Positions 16,158 to 23,300 of a stretch of DNA of 64,000 bases are shown here, in pieces. The stretch is from ATM1 sp003577165 (GTDB lineage Bacteria; Armatimonadota; Fimbriimonadia; Fimbriimonadales; ATM1), in contig SZPM01000012.1 in the NCBI GenBank assembly GCA_030263715.1, positions 1 to 64,000 of the forward strand, in the 5' to 3' direction. A model generated the notes under the pieces. That model searched no databases. It was not told the DNA's origin and worked only from the letters and a program-made list of their open reading frames with translations. Each line of letters starts with the position of its first letter. The first letter of the stretch is position 1. Both the position numbers and the translations under genes were made by a program.

Positions 16158-16943
16158 CTGGAGAGCGATTTCGCCTGGCAAGGCTTTTCCTTTCCCGTCG
16201 GAGACGACTGGCGACCCCTCACTTTAGCAGGGACGTTCCGCGACGGATACGCGCGGTTCGAGACGAGCGGCGGCCTTCTCATCCAAGTCAAGTGGAAGTC
16301 AGCCCGAACGGGCGACCATTTGAATCGTAAGGTCCTCGAGTATTTCTCCAAGTTGGAGTCGGGCGCGAAGAAGCGTCGGCTTGGGTTTCAGGGCGACTTC
16401 GATCTCGGCGATTCCTTCGTTGACTTTTCTTGGCACGCTGGAGTGAAAGGCTACGGGCGGCTGCTTTGGGACTCGGAGACGCGTAGGACAGTCCTCGTCG
16501 AGCAATCCGGTGACGCCAAGAAGAGTTTCAAGCGCGAAGCGCGAGAGTGGTGCCAAGCGGTGAAGACTTACGGCGGCCCGACGCTCCCGTGGAGTCTCCT
16601 CGGGCTGCGGCTTCAAATCCCGGATCGCTTCACGATTCGAGACTGGAAGCTGTTCAGTGGCAGAATCACGCTCAACTTCCTTACCCGAGGATCGCGGATG
16701 ATCGTCGATCGATGGAGTTTCGCGGAGCAACTCACGGCGTCGAAGGGCTTGCGAGGTTGGGGGGAGTCCGCCACCGGGCTGGCTGCATCGGCGACCAACA
16801 ACGGAATCGTGACGCTGGAAGGCGGAAGGTGGCCGAAACGAGCGAGGGCGATTGTGGTCCATCAAGAAGATAGGAACCAACTCGTGGTGCTTCGAAGCGA
16901 AGGACGAAGGCCGGAGTTGCCGGAGCCTGCATGGGTTTTGTGA
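16158..16943 (+). CDS. Conserved-looking hypothetical protein with non-canonical or disrupted start
   Basis: The frame is coding-like from about 16140 (DFAWQGFSFPVGDDWRPL, then GTFRDGYARFETSGG) to the TGA at 16943, about 260 residues. It has no ATG, GTG or TTG before a TTG at 16320, which would cut off a well-formed N-terminus. CTG at 16158, ten bases after AAGGGG, is the best candidate start. An ATG at 16150 lies in another frame and ends after 25 codons, so a one-base indel is the alternative. I do not recognise a family; there is no signal peptide or membrane helix. It overlaps the PqqD-like gene by 13 bases. Confidence 0.55.
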   Translation: MESDFAWQGFSFPVGDDWRPLTLAGTFRDGYARFETSGGLLIQVKWKSARTGDHLNRKVLEYFSKLESGAKKRRLGFQGDFDLGDSFVDFSWHAGVKGYGRLLWDSETRRTVLVEQSGDAKKSFKREAREWCQAVKTYGGPTLPWSLLGLRLQIPDRFTIRDWKLFSGRITLNFLTRGSRMIVDRWSFAEQLTASKGLRGWGESATGLAASATNNGIVTLEGGRWPKRARAIVVHQEDRNQLVVLRSEGRRPELPEPAWVL

Positions 16944-17317
16944 ATCTGAAGAACAAGCGAAAGGTCCCCAACCGCAACCAGATTCTCAAGGCGCGGCCGG
17001 TCCGCAGCGAACGGCTCCAGTTCGCCGAGGAGGAGGATGGCCGGGTGATCTTGAGCATTCCCGTCGAGATTCGCGGTCGCGCGGTTCGCTGGCTCTCGAA
17101 GGTCGGCCGTTGGCCGTCGGTCAAAGAGGTGGAATTGGAGCCGGTCGGAGCATTCGTCTGGAAACTTTGCGATGGAAAGCACACGTGCGAAGGAATCGCG
17201 CGCCTGCTGTCGGGCGAATACAAACTTAGCAAGGTGGAAGCGGAGGCTTCCCTGGTCTCCTTTCTCGAGACTCTTCTTAAGAGGCAATATATTCGCTTGG
17301 AGTTGACGTCGAAGTGA
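16931..17317 (+). CDS. PqqD-like (RRE-fold) protein
   Basis: 128 residues. The C-terminal ~80 residues match the PqqD winged-helix fold: VGAFVWKLCDGKHTCEGIA, then a helix-turn ending VSFLETLLKRQYIRL. PqqD-like domains bind leader peptides in PQQ and other RiPP pathways, but also occur as stand-alone proteins. The N-terminal ~45 residues are basic and not typical of PqqD. No radical-SAM enzyme or precursor peptide is visible nearby. It overlaps the upstream unknown gene and the downstream permease (GTGA), so it is tightly coupled to an ABC transporter. Confidence 0.75.
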   Translation: MGFVNLKNKRKVPNRNQILKARPVRSERLQFAEEEDGRVILSIPVEIRGRAVRWLSKVGRWPSVKEVELEPVGAFVWKLCDGKHTCEGIARLLSGEYKLSKVEAEASLVSFLETLLKRQYIRLELTSK

Positions 17318-17910
17318 GTTCTACGAAGCGCAAGCCGACGATGCTCGAGATCGCTTTCGCCCAAGCGGTCAAGAGCATCTACGTTCGCTTTTGGCGGCAG
17401 GTGGCTGCTGCGCTCGGCGTCGTTCTGGGGATCGCGTTTTTCGCGAGCGTTCGAACGAGTCAGGCGTTGACGCACCTTGCGCCGTCAGGCACGGCCGACG
17501 CGGAGTGGGCGACTCGGCTCAATTGGCTCTCTGCGCTGTCGTTGGTGATGTGCCTTGTTGGGATTTCGAACTCGATGCTCATGAGCGTAACGGAGCGGTA
17601 CCGCGAAATCGGGACTCTCAAGTGTTTGGGAGCGAGCGATCGGTTCGTCGTTTTCGTGTTCTTTCTTGAAGCGCTCGTGCTCGGAGTTCTCGCTTCTCTC
17701 GTAGGGACGATTCTCGGAATCGGCGTCGCCATCGGAGCGCGAGCCATATCGGACTCGGTTCCGGATGCGCCCGACGTGATTTTGGCGGCGCTTCGAGTCG
17801 GTGGAATTTCGATGTTGGTCGGAGTGGCCTTGACGGTCGTCGCCTCCGTGCTGCCTGCGATGCAGGCTGCTCGAATGCCTGCCGCGGCTGCGCTGCGAGT
17901 GGAAGTGTGA
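17314..17910 (+). CDS. Minimal FtsX/MacB-type ABC transporter permease lacking the periplasmic domain
   Basis: 198 residues with four membrane helices (about 31-50, 69-89, 110-135 and 153-180). The FtsX core signature is clear: ISNSMLMSVTERYREIGTLK, then LGASDRFVVFVFFLEAL, and a C-terminal VLPAMQAARMPAAAALR. Normal MacB/LolC permeases carry about 200 periplasmic residues between helices 1 and 2; here only about 20 remain. It overlaps the PqqD-like gene upstream and the ATPase downstream by four bases each. It probably homodimerises with the ATPase to move or extract a membrane-embedded substrate; the substrate is unknown. Confidence 0.85.
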   Translation: MSSTKRKPTMLEIAFAQAVKSIYVRFWRQVAAALGVVLGIAFFASVRTSQALTHLAPSGTADAEWATRLNWLSALSLVMCLVGISNSMLMSVTERYREIGTLKCLGASDRFVVFVFFLEALVLGVLASLVGTILGIGVAIGARAISDSVPDAPDVILAALRVGGISMLVGVALTVVASVLPAMQAARMPAAAALRVEV

Positions 17911-18701
17911 GTGAAGTTATGAACTCTGCTGCTGCCGACGGTCAGGTTCCGCACCACGAGTCCGAACTGATTGTGCGAACGCGCGACGTCGCGAAAACTT
18001 ACGTGTTGGGAGAGCACGTGGTTCGCGCTTTAGACGGAGTATCGCTCGACGTTCACCGAGGCGAGTATGTGAGCATCATGGGGCCGAGCGGGAGTGGAAA
18101 GAGCACTCTGTTCAACGTGATCGGCGGACTGGACAAGCCGGACAAGGGAAGCGTTTACATCAACGAGGTGGACATCGCGCAACTCACGCCTTCCGAACTT
18201 GCGTTCCTACGGTGCCACACAATCGGATACATCTTTCAAACCTTCAACCTCATTCAAGTGCGGACGGCGCTGGAGAACGTGACTCTGCCGATGCTGTTCG
18301 CCGGAATGAACGCCGAGGAAGCGGACGAGAAGGGCGCGCAACTTCTCGACGCGGTCGGCCTTGGAGAGCGGCTTCATCACCGGCCGACCGAACTCTCGGG
18401 GGGTCAGCAGCAGAGGGTGGCGATCGCCCGGGCACTCGCGAACGCCCCGGCAATTTTGTTAGCTGACGAGCCCACTGGCAACCTCGACCTGAGGACGGGA
18501 AAGGAGATCATCGAACTGCTGCGAAGGCTCAATGACGAGCGCGGCGTCACAATAATTTCCGCCACGCACGATTTGAAGATGCTGGATGTGTCGGACAGAA
18601 TCGTCTACATACGTGACGGACAGATCGCAAAGATCGAGACGCGAGGCGACCTCGAACTCAGCTTGGGTTCCGTCGAAGGCATCGGCGAAGAGAAGTGGTG
18701 A
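17907..18701 (+). CDS. LolD/MacB-type ABC transporter ATP-binding protein
   Basis: 264 residues. Walker A is GPSGSGKST, the Q-loop is IFQTFNLIQVRT, the signature is LSGGQQQRVAIARAL, Walker B is ILLADEPTGNLD, and the switch histidine is in SATHDLKM. FQTFNLI and DEPTGNLD place it in the LolD/MacB/FtsE group that energises FtsX-type permeases. The GTG start overlaps the permease stop, giving a one-permease, one-ATPase exporter. The N-terminal ~20 residues are an extra polar extension. Confidence 0.92.
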   Translation: MSEVMNSAAADGQVPHHESELIVRTRDVAKTYVLGEHVVRALDGVSLDVHRGEYVSIMGPSGSGKSTLFNVIGGLDKPDKGSVYINEVDIAQLTPSELAFLRCHTIGYIFQTFNLIQVRTALENVTLPMLFAGMNAEEADEKGAQLLDAVGLGERLHHRPTELSGGQQQRVAIARALANAPAILLADEPTGNLDLRTGKEIIELLRRLNDERGVTIISATHDLKMLDVSDRIVYIRDGQIAKIETRGDLELSLGSVEGIGEEKW

Positions 18702-18726
18702 CACGAAAGCACAAGGAGGCCGCGGA

Positions 18727-19482
18727 GTGACCGGTGGTCGCCCGCCTCTGCTGGACACGGCCACCAAGGTGGCGGTGATCGGAGCGGGGAGTCTTCGGTG
18801 CTCTCCGACCATTCTCGGGGCCGTCTTCAGTCGGCCCTGGCCCCAAGGGTCACGTTTGCACCTTTGCGACGTGCATGGCGAGGCGCTCGATCTGTTCAGC
18901 CGGATGGCGACTCTGTACGCGGCGGAGTCCAATTCCGGATTGGAGATCTGGTCGGGGTCGTCTCTCGAATCCGCCCTCGAGGGCGCGGATTTCATCGTGC
19001 TCTGCTTCGGATTGGGACCGCTGCAGGCGAGGTTTGAGAGCGTGCTGGAGCGGTTCGGGATCTTGCCGCAGGCGGAAGAAGCCGACAAGATTCGCGCAGT
19101 CCTCCTCAACCCACTGTTCGAAAGGGTCAATGATCTTCTGTCAGGACTGCACGACCCGATCGTCGTGAACATGGTGAGACCAACGCGATTGACTTCTCAA
19201 CTCCTTGCGGCAACAGCTGTCGACATCGATGCGCCGGAGACACTTGACTCAGCGTCCCGAGTCACGGCGGCGCACTACGCTCTTCGCGTGGTTCAGGGAG
19301 ATTTGTACGCGTCGCTCGAACTCAAGAAGCACGAGGCGACGCCGTTGGCGGAGTTCCTGAGGGGAACGCGCGGGGGCGGCGCGCTCCGATTCGATGCGAA
19401 GGCGTTGACCAGTTGGCTCGCAGAACTGGAGCGAGGGCACAGCGGCATCTCGGATGCGCTATTGCGCGACGAGCCTTATTGA
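18727..19482 (+). CDS. Short GH4-like NAD-binding protein
   Basis: 251 residues. The N-terminal Rossmann motif KVAVIGAGSLRCSPTILGAVF and the DVHGEALDLFSRM segment resemble family 4 glycosidases and alpha-glucosidase/6-phospho-beta-glucosidase enzymes (GSxxxxP pattern). Family members are usually about 430 residues; the Cys/His metal site and the C-terminal domain are not evident, although NMVRPTRLTSQLLAA mimics the NPxxxxT block. It may be a truncated or diverged, non-catalytic member. GTG at 18727 follows a perfect AAGGAGG. It closes the tatA-to-ABC gene string and overlaps the convergent membrane gene by seven bases. Confidence 0.6.
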   Translation: MTGGRPPLLDTATKVAVIGAGSLRCSPTILGAVFSRPWPQGSRLHLCDVHGEALDLFSRMATLYAAESNSGLEIWSGSSLESALEGADFIVLCFGLGPLQARFESVLERFGILPQAEEADKIRAVLLNPLFERVNDLLSGLHDPIVVNMVRPTRLTSQLLAATAVDIDAPETLDSASRVTAAHYALRVVQGDLYASLELKKHEATPLAEFLRGTRGGGALRFDAKALTSWLAELERGHSGISDALLRDEPY

Positions 19483-19976
19483 CCCAGAAGCGATTGGATC
19501 ACTTCGTAGTCCGCGTGCCACTGCGTGTAGGTGCGGAGTACGACGACGGACGTCAAGGTCATCAGCCCGAAGGCGAGGAACGCACCAAGACGAGCGAGGC
19601 TGAGCGCAGAATCTGCGGCCGCGACCTCTTCCATGTCTAACGTGAGTTTCTTCCCAATCTTCGGAAGCAACACGATCTGGATGAACATGAACAGCCAAAG
19701 CGCGATGAAGAGCACCACCACCACATTGATGAACGGCAATTGTTCTTCGTAGTCGAAGTAGACACCGGGTCTTTCGTAGCCGAACCAGTATGCGAAGAGG
19801 CCGTCCGGATATATGCCACGGAGGATCAGTTCGATTGGCAGAAAGATGCTGTAGGCGGCAGTAACAAGGTTCGCCAGAATCAGAACCCAACCTACGGCAA
19901 AGAAGATGCGTGCGTGTTTTCGCTCTCTTAGGATGAGAGCGGTTTCTGCTGCGGGTTCGACGCCTGCGTCACTCAT
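19476..19976 (-). CDS. Membrane protein of unknown function in the fab operon
   Basis: 166 residues with three predicted membrane helices: about 24-50 (FFAVGWVLILANLVTAAYSI), 83-106 (FINVVVVLFIALWLFMFIQI) and 128-148. The aromatic-rich loop after helix 1 (YWFGYERPGVYFDYEEQ) faces one side of the membrane. No family is recognised. Its ATG lies eight bases inside the end of fabF, so it is cotranslated with the fatty-acid synthesis genes and may relate to membrane lipid production; that is inference from position only. Confidence 0.65.
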   Translation of the reverse strand: MSDAGVEPAAETALILRERKHARIFFAVGWVLILANLVTAAYSIFLPIELILRGIYPDGLFAYWFGYERPGVYFDYEEQLPFINVVVVLFIALWLFMFIQIVLLPKIGKKLTLDMEEVAAADSALSLARLGAFLAFGLMTLTSVVVLRTYTQWHADYEVIQSLLGQ

Positions 19977-21216
19977 CGAACTTCTTGAAGATCAGCGTGA
20001 CGTTGTGTCCGCCAAATCCGAACGAGTTCTTCATCGCGTACCGGATGGGCACGTTACGAGACTCGTTGGGAACGTAGTCGAGATCGCACTCCGGATCGGG
20101 CACTTCGTAGTTGATTGTCGGCGGGACGATGGAGTCCTGAAGCGCCTTGATGCAGACGATTGATTCGATCGCGCCGGCCGCCCCGAGGGAATGTCCGACC
20201 ATGGACTTCGTGCTGCTCACCATGATCTTCTCTGCATGCGCGCCGAATGCGTCCTTGATGGCTTTGGTTTCGAGCCGGTCATTGTAAGGCGTGCTCGTTC
20301 CGTGGGCGTTGATGTATTGGATGTCTTCCGGTTGCAGCCCGGCGTACTTCAGAGCCAATTCCATGGATTTGCGAGCCCCTGCTGCATCGGGTGACGGCTG
20401 AGTGATGTGAAACGCGTCGGCGGTCATCGCGTATCCCACGAGTTCAGCGGCGATTTTTGCGTTCCGCGCCTTCGCGTGCTCGTAACTCTCCATGACGAGC
20501 ACACCTCCGCCCTCTCCCATCACGAATCCGTCGCGCTCCTTGTCGAACGGTCGGCTGGCATGCTCGGGGTCGTCGTTTCGAGTGCTGACTGCCCTGGCAG
20601 CGCAAAAGCCGCCGAGGCCGATCTCGGTGATCGGCGCTTCGACTCCGCCGGCGATCATGACGTCCGCTTCGCCTCGGCGAATGATGTGGGCTGCATCGCC
20701 GATGGCGTTCGCCCCCGTGCTGCAAGCCGTGACGACGCAGGAGTTGGGACCACGCAGGTCGTGGCGAATGGAAACGTATCCGCTCGCCATGTCGGGGATC
20801 ATGTAGGGCACAAGGAACGGCGACACCTTTGAAGGTCCGCCTTCGATCTGCCTTCGGAACTGCTCACCCAGAATGTCGAGGCCGCCGATTCCGGAACCGA
20901 TCATCACGCCGATCCGGTCCCTGTCCTCTGATTCGAGGTCGAGGCATGCGTCCCGGATGGCCGCATCGCTGGCGACGACGGCGAACTGGATGAATCGAGA
21001 AAGTCGCCGAGCCTCCTTGGCGTCGAGATGATCCTCGGGGTTGAAGTCCCTGACTTCGGCGGCGATTTGGCAAGAAAAGGCGGACGCATCCATATGGGTG
21101 ATGCGGCCGACTGCGTTCTTGCCCGCAACGACGTTCTTCCAGGTGCTTTCGACAGAGAGCCCTAACGGCGTTACGGCGCCCAGCCCCGTAATTACGACGC
21201 GCTGAGAAGCGCTCAT
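19969..21216 (-). CDS. fabF: 3-oxoacyl-ACP synthase II FabF
   Basis: 415 residues. FabF elongates acyl-ACP with malonyl-ACP. The Cys-His-His triad is visible: active cysteine in VVTACSTGANAI, histidines in NAHGTSTPYND and VGHSLGAAGAIE. The opening VVITGLGAVTPLG and closing NSFGFGGHN are canonical. It is the fourth gene of a fabD-fabG-acpP-fabF operon, 18 bases after acpP, and overlaps a small membrane-protein gene at its end. fabH is missing from the cluster. Confidence 0.97.
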   Translation of the reverse strand: MSASQRVVITGLGAVTPLGLSVESTWKNVVAGKNAVGRITHMDASAFSCQIAAEVRDFNPEDHLDAKEARRLSRFIQFAVVASDAAIRDACLDLESEDRDRIGVMIGSGIGGLDILGEQFRRQIEGGPSKVSPFLVPYMIPDMASGYVSIRHDLRGPNSCVVTACSTGANAIGDAAHIIRRGEADVMIAGGVEAPITEIGLGGFCAARAVSTRNDDPEHASRPFDKERDGFVMGEGGGVLVMESYEHAKARNAKIAAELVGYAMTADAFHITQPSPDAAGARKSMELALKYAGLQPEDIQYINAHGTSTPYNDRLETKAIKDAFGAHAEKIMVSSTKSMVGHSLGAAGAIESIVCIKALQDSIVPPTINYEVPDPECDLDYVPNESRNVPIRYAMKNSFGFGGHNVTLIFKKFDE

Positions 21217-21234
21217 AGTTTGCTCTGGCGCCGG

Positions 21235-21498
21235 TTAGCCGCCAGCTTCAACCTTTGCGCTGATGTACTCGACGGCGTCCCTCACGGTTCTCATCTTCTC
21301 GACATCCTCGTCGGGGATGTCGATTCCGAACTCGTCTTCGAATCCCATTACGAGTTGGACTACGTCGAGAGAATCTGCGCCAAAGTCCTCGACAAATGCT
21401 GAGTCGAGGCTGATTTCCTCTTCCTTCCGTCCCAGCTCGGATTCGATGACTTTCTTGACTTTTGAGAGTACTTCGTCTTGTGTCATGGTCTCGCTCAT
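21235..21498 (-). CDS. acpP: Acyl carrier protein
   Basis: 87 residues from the ATG at 21498 (MSETMTQDEV). The phosphopantetheine site is the serine of FGADSLDVVQL, followed by the acidic helix II (DEFGIDIPDED) that docks Fab enzymes. The frame is open for 11 more codons (ATG at 21531), but homology starts at the chosen residue. It lies between fabG and fabF as in most bacteria. The C-terminal KVEAGG is slightly longer than the E. coli protein. Confidence 0.97.
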   Translation of the reverse strand: MSETMTQDEVLSKVKKVIESELGRKEEEISLDSAFVEDFGADSLDVVQLVMGFEDEFGIDIPDEDVEKMRTVRDAVEYISAKVEAGG

Positions 21499-21555
21499 TT
21501 TAGAATCAACCTCGAATTTCAGTTTTGCCATTGCCGCGCTTCGAGCATCGGCTGG

Positions 21556-22296
21556 TCAGAGAGTCAGTCCTCCATCGACGACCAACACCTGACCGGTGAT
21601 GTACGAAGCGCCTTCTCCAGCCAAAAAGAGTACCGCCGCGGCGACATCTTCGGGGGTTCCCAGGCGTCCCACCGGGGCAGATTTCAAGATTTGTTCTCGC
21701 ATCTCGTTGGGGAGGCCCTGGGTCATGTCGGTTTCGATGAAGCCTGGCGCAACAGCGTTGCAAGTGATACCCCGGCTGCCGAACTCCTTTGCAAGGCTCA
21801 TGGTGAGTCCTATCAGGCCCGCCTTCGCCGCCGCGTAGTTGGTTTGGCCGGCCTGTCCGCTTAGACCGACGATGCTCGACAGGTTGATGATTCGGCCCCA
21901 GCGGGCCTTCATCATCGGCTTGGCCGCGGCCTTTGCGAAGTTCCAGGCTCCCTTCAGATTGGTCGTGATGACCTGATCCCACTCCTCTTCGGTCATTCGG
22001 AGGATCAGTTGGTCCCGCGCGATTCCAGCGTTGTTCACGAGCACATCGAGGGATCCGAACTCGGCGATGCACCGGGAGACGGCCTCCTCGGCGGCGGCGA
22101 GCGAGCCAACGTCTGCTCCGATCGCGAGGGCCTTTCCGCCGCCGGCCGTGATCTCCGAGACCACATCCGCCGCGTTCTCCTTTCTGGAGGCGATGCAGGC
22201 CACGGCGCATCCTGCCTCAGCCAGGCCGAGGGCGATGGCCCGGCCGATTCCTCGGCTGGCGCCGGTTACCAGGGCCGCTTTGCCGGTGAGGCTCAA
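21556..22296 (-). CDS. fabG: 3-oxoacyl-ACP reductase FabG
   Basis: 246 residues. This NADPH-dependent SDR performs the first reduction of the fatty-acid cycle. TGASRGIGRA is the cofactor motif, NNAGI the central strand, and NLSSIVGLSGQAGQTNYAAAK supplies the Ser-Tyr-Lys catalytic set. The C-terminus has the family's ASYITGQVLVVDGGLTL. The ATG overlaps the fabD stop by four bases, and the position in fabD-fabG-acpP-fabF leaves little doubt about the role. Confidence 0.97.
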   Translation of the reverse strand: MSLTGKAALVTGASRGIGRAIALGLAEAGCAVACIASRKENAADVVSEITAGGGKALAIGADVGSLAAAEEAVSRCIAEFGSLDVLVNNAGIARDQLILRMTEEEWDQVITTNLKGAWNFAKAAAKPMMKARWGRIINLSSIVGLSGQAGQTNYAAAKAGLIGLTMSLAKEFGSRGITCNAVAPGFIETDMTQGLPNEMREQILKSAPVGRLGTPEDVAAAVLFLAGEGASYITGQVLVVDGGLTL

Positions 22297-23255
22297 GCCG
22301 GCACCCCAGCCACCAACTGTTTTGCGGTCGCGAGGTCGCTCCCACCATGGATCGCGAGGGTTTCCGCCTCGGGGAGAATCCGCTTCACGAGGCCGGATAG
22401 CACCTCGCCCGGCCCGAATTCAAGGAACAAGCCGATGCCGAGGGCTCCGGCTCGCCGAATGGACTCGGTCCACCGAACCGGCGAGTGGAGTTGACGCTCC
22501 AGCATCTCCGGCCAGGATTGTGGGTCTTCGACGACGTCGGCCGTTACGTTGCTGATCAGGCGGACGCTGCTCGCGGGCTTGGAAAACGTGGCAGAGCGGA
22601 GCGCAAGACCCATGTCCTCGGCGGATTCGACCATGAGGGGGCTGTGGAAAGCGCCGCTCACATTGAGGGGAAGGCACCGCTTCGCGCCTGCCGCCTTCAA
22701 AGCCTCGGCTGCCTCCGCGACGGCTTCGGCGTCGCCGGAGATGACGGTCTGCCCAGGGCAGTTTCTGTTCGCCACCACGACGACGTGGCCCGGCCGGCTG
22801 CAGTTGCGGCAGACTTCGTCCACGGCGTCGTCGTCGAGACCCAGCACGGCTGCCATAGCGCCAGGTCTGTCCTTGCCAGCCTTCGCCATGAGGTCGCCTC
22901 GGAGTCGGACCAGGCGCGCGCCCTCTTCGATGCTCAGAAAGCCCGCGCTCGCGAGCGCGCCGTACTCACCGACGCTATGACCTGCCAGAACGGCAGGCGG
23001 CGTCTCGGCTTCATCGGTGAACGCCATGAACGTGGCAACTCCGACCGTGTAGAGAGCGATCTGAGCGTTTTGAGTTTGGCGGAGCGTTTCCTCGTCGGAC
23101 TCGAAACAGAGGGACGCGATGTCCCGTTCGACGGCATCGCTCACGCGCTGGAACACAGAGCGCGCGACTTCGCTGGCGTCATAGACCTCTTTGCCCATAC
23201 CTGGCTTCTGAGACCCTTGACCCGGAAAGATCGCTGCGTACGGGCGGCCACTCAC
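22293..23255 (-). CDS. fabD: Malonyl-CoA:ACP transacylase FabD
   Basis: 320 residues. FabD loads malonate onto ACP for fatty-acid synthesis. AAIFPGQGSQKPGMGKE is the family opening, GHSVGEYGAL carries the nucleophilic serine, and SGAFHSPLM the catalytic histidine. The GTG at 23255 is preferred over an in-frame ATG at 23291 because TAGAAT ends seven bases upstream of it, the leaderless spacing used by many genes here. It is first in the fab operon and divergent from mutS2. Confidence 0.95.
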   Translation of the reverse strand: MSGRPYAAIFPGQGSQKPGMGKEVYDASEVARSVFQRVSDAVERDIASLCFESDEETLRQTQNAQIALYTVGVATFMAFTDEAETPPAVLAGHSVGEYGALASAGFLSIEEGARLVRLRGDLMAKAGKDRPGAMAAVLGLDDDAVDEVCRNCSRPGHVVVVANRNCPGQTVISGDAEAVAEAAEALKAAGAKRCLPLNVSGAFHSPLMVESAEDMGLALRSATFSKPASSVRLISNVTADVVEDPQSWPEMLERQLHSPVRWTESIRRAGALGIGLFLEFGPGEVLSGLVKRILPEAETLAIHGGSDLATAKQLVAGVPA

Positions 23256-23300
23256 CGGTCGGATTCTACACGCTCGGGGCGGGTGCCACAATCAACTCCG
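23256..23300. promoter_or_regulatory. Divergent fabD/mutS2 promoter region
   Basis: The minus-strand TAGAAT (23268-23263) ends seven bases before the fabD GTG. The plus-strand CACAAT (23287-23292) ends eight bases before the mutS2 ATG. Only 45 bases separate the two genes. Confidence 0.55.

Noticed and set aside
15798..16181. Extension of selA upstream across tatA
   Set aside because: It is antisense to tatA and out of line with SelA length; a -10 box precedes GTG 15797.
22485..23300. A 272-codon N-terminal extension of mutS2
   Set aside because: It lies antisense to fabD; homology and a leaderless promoter begin at 23301.
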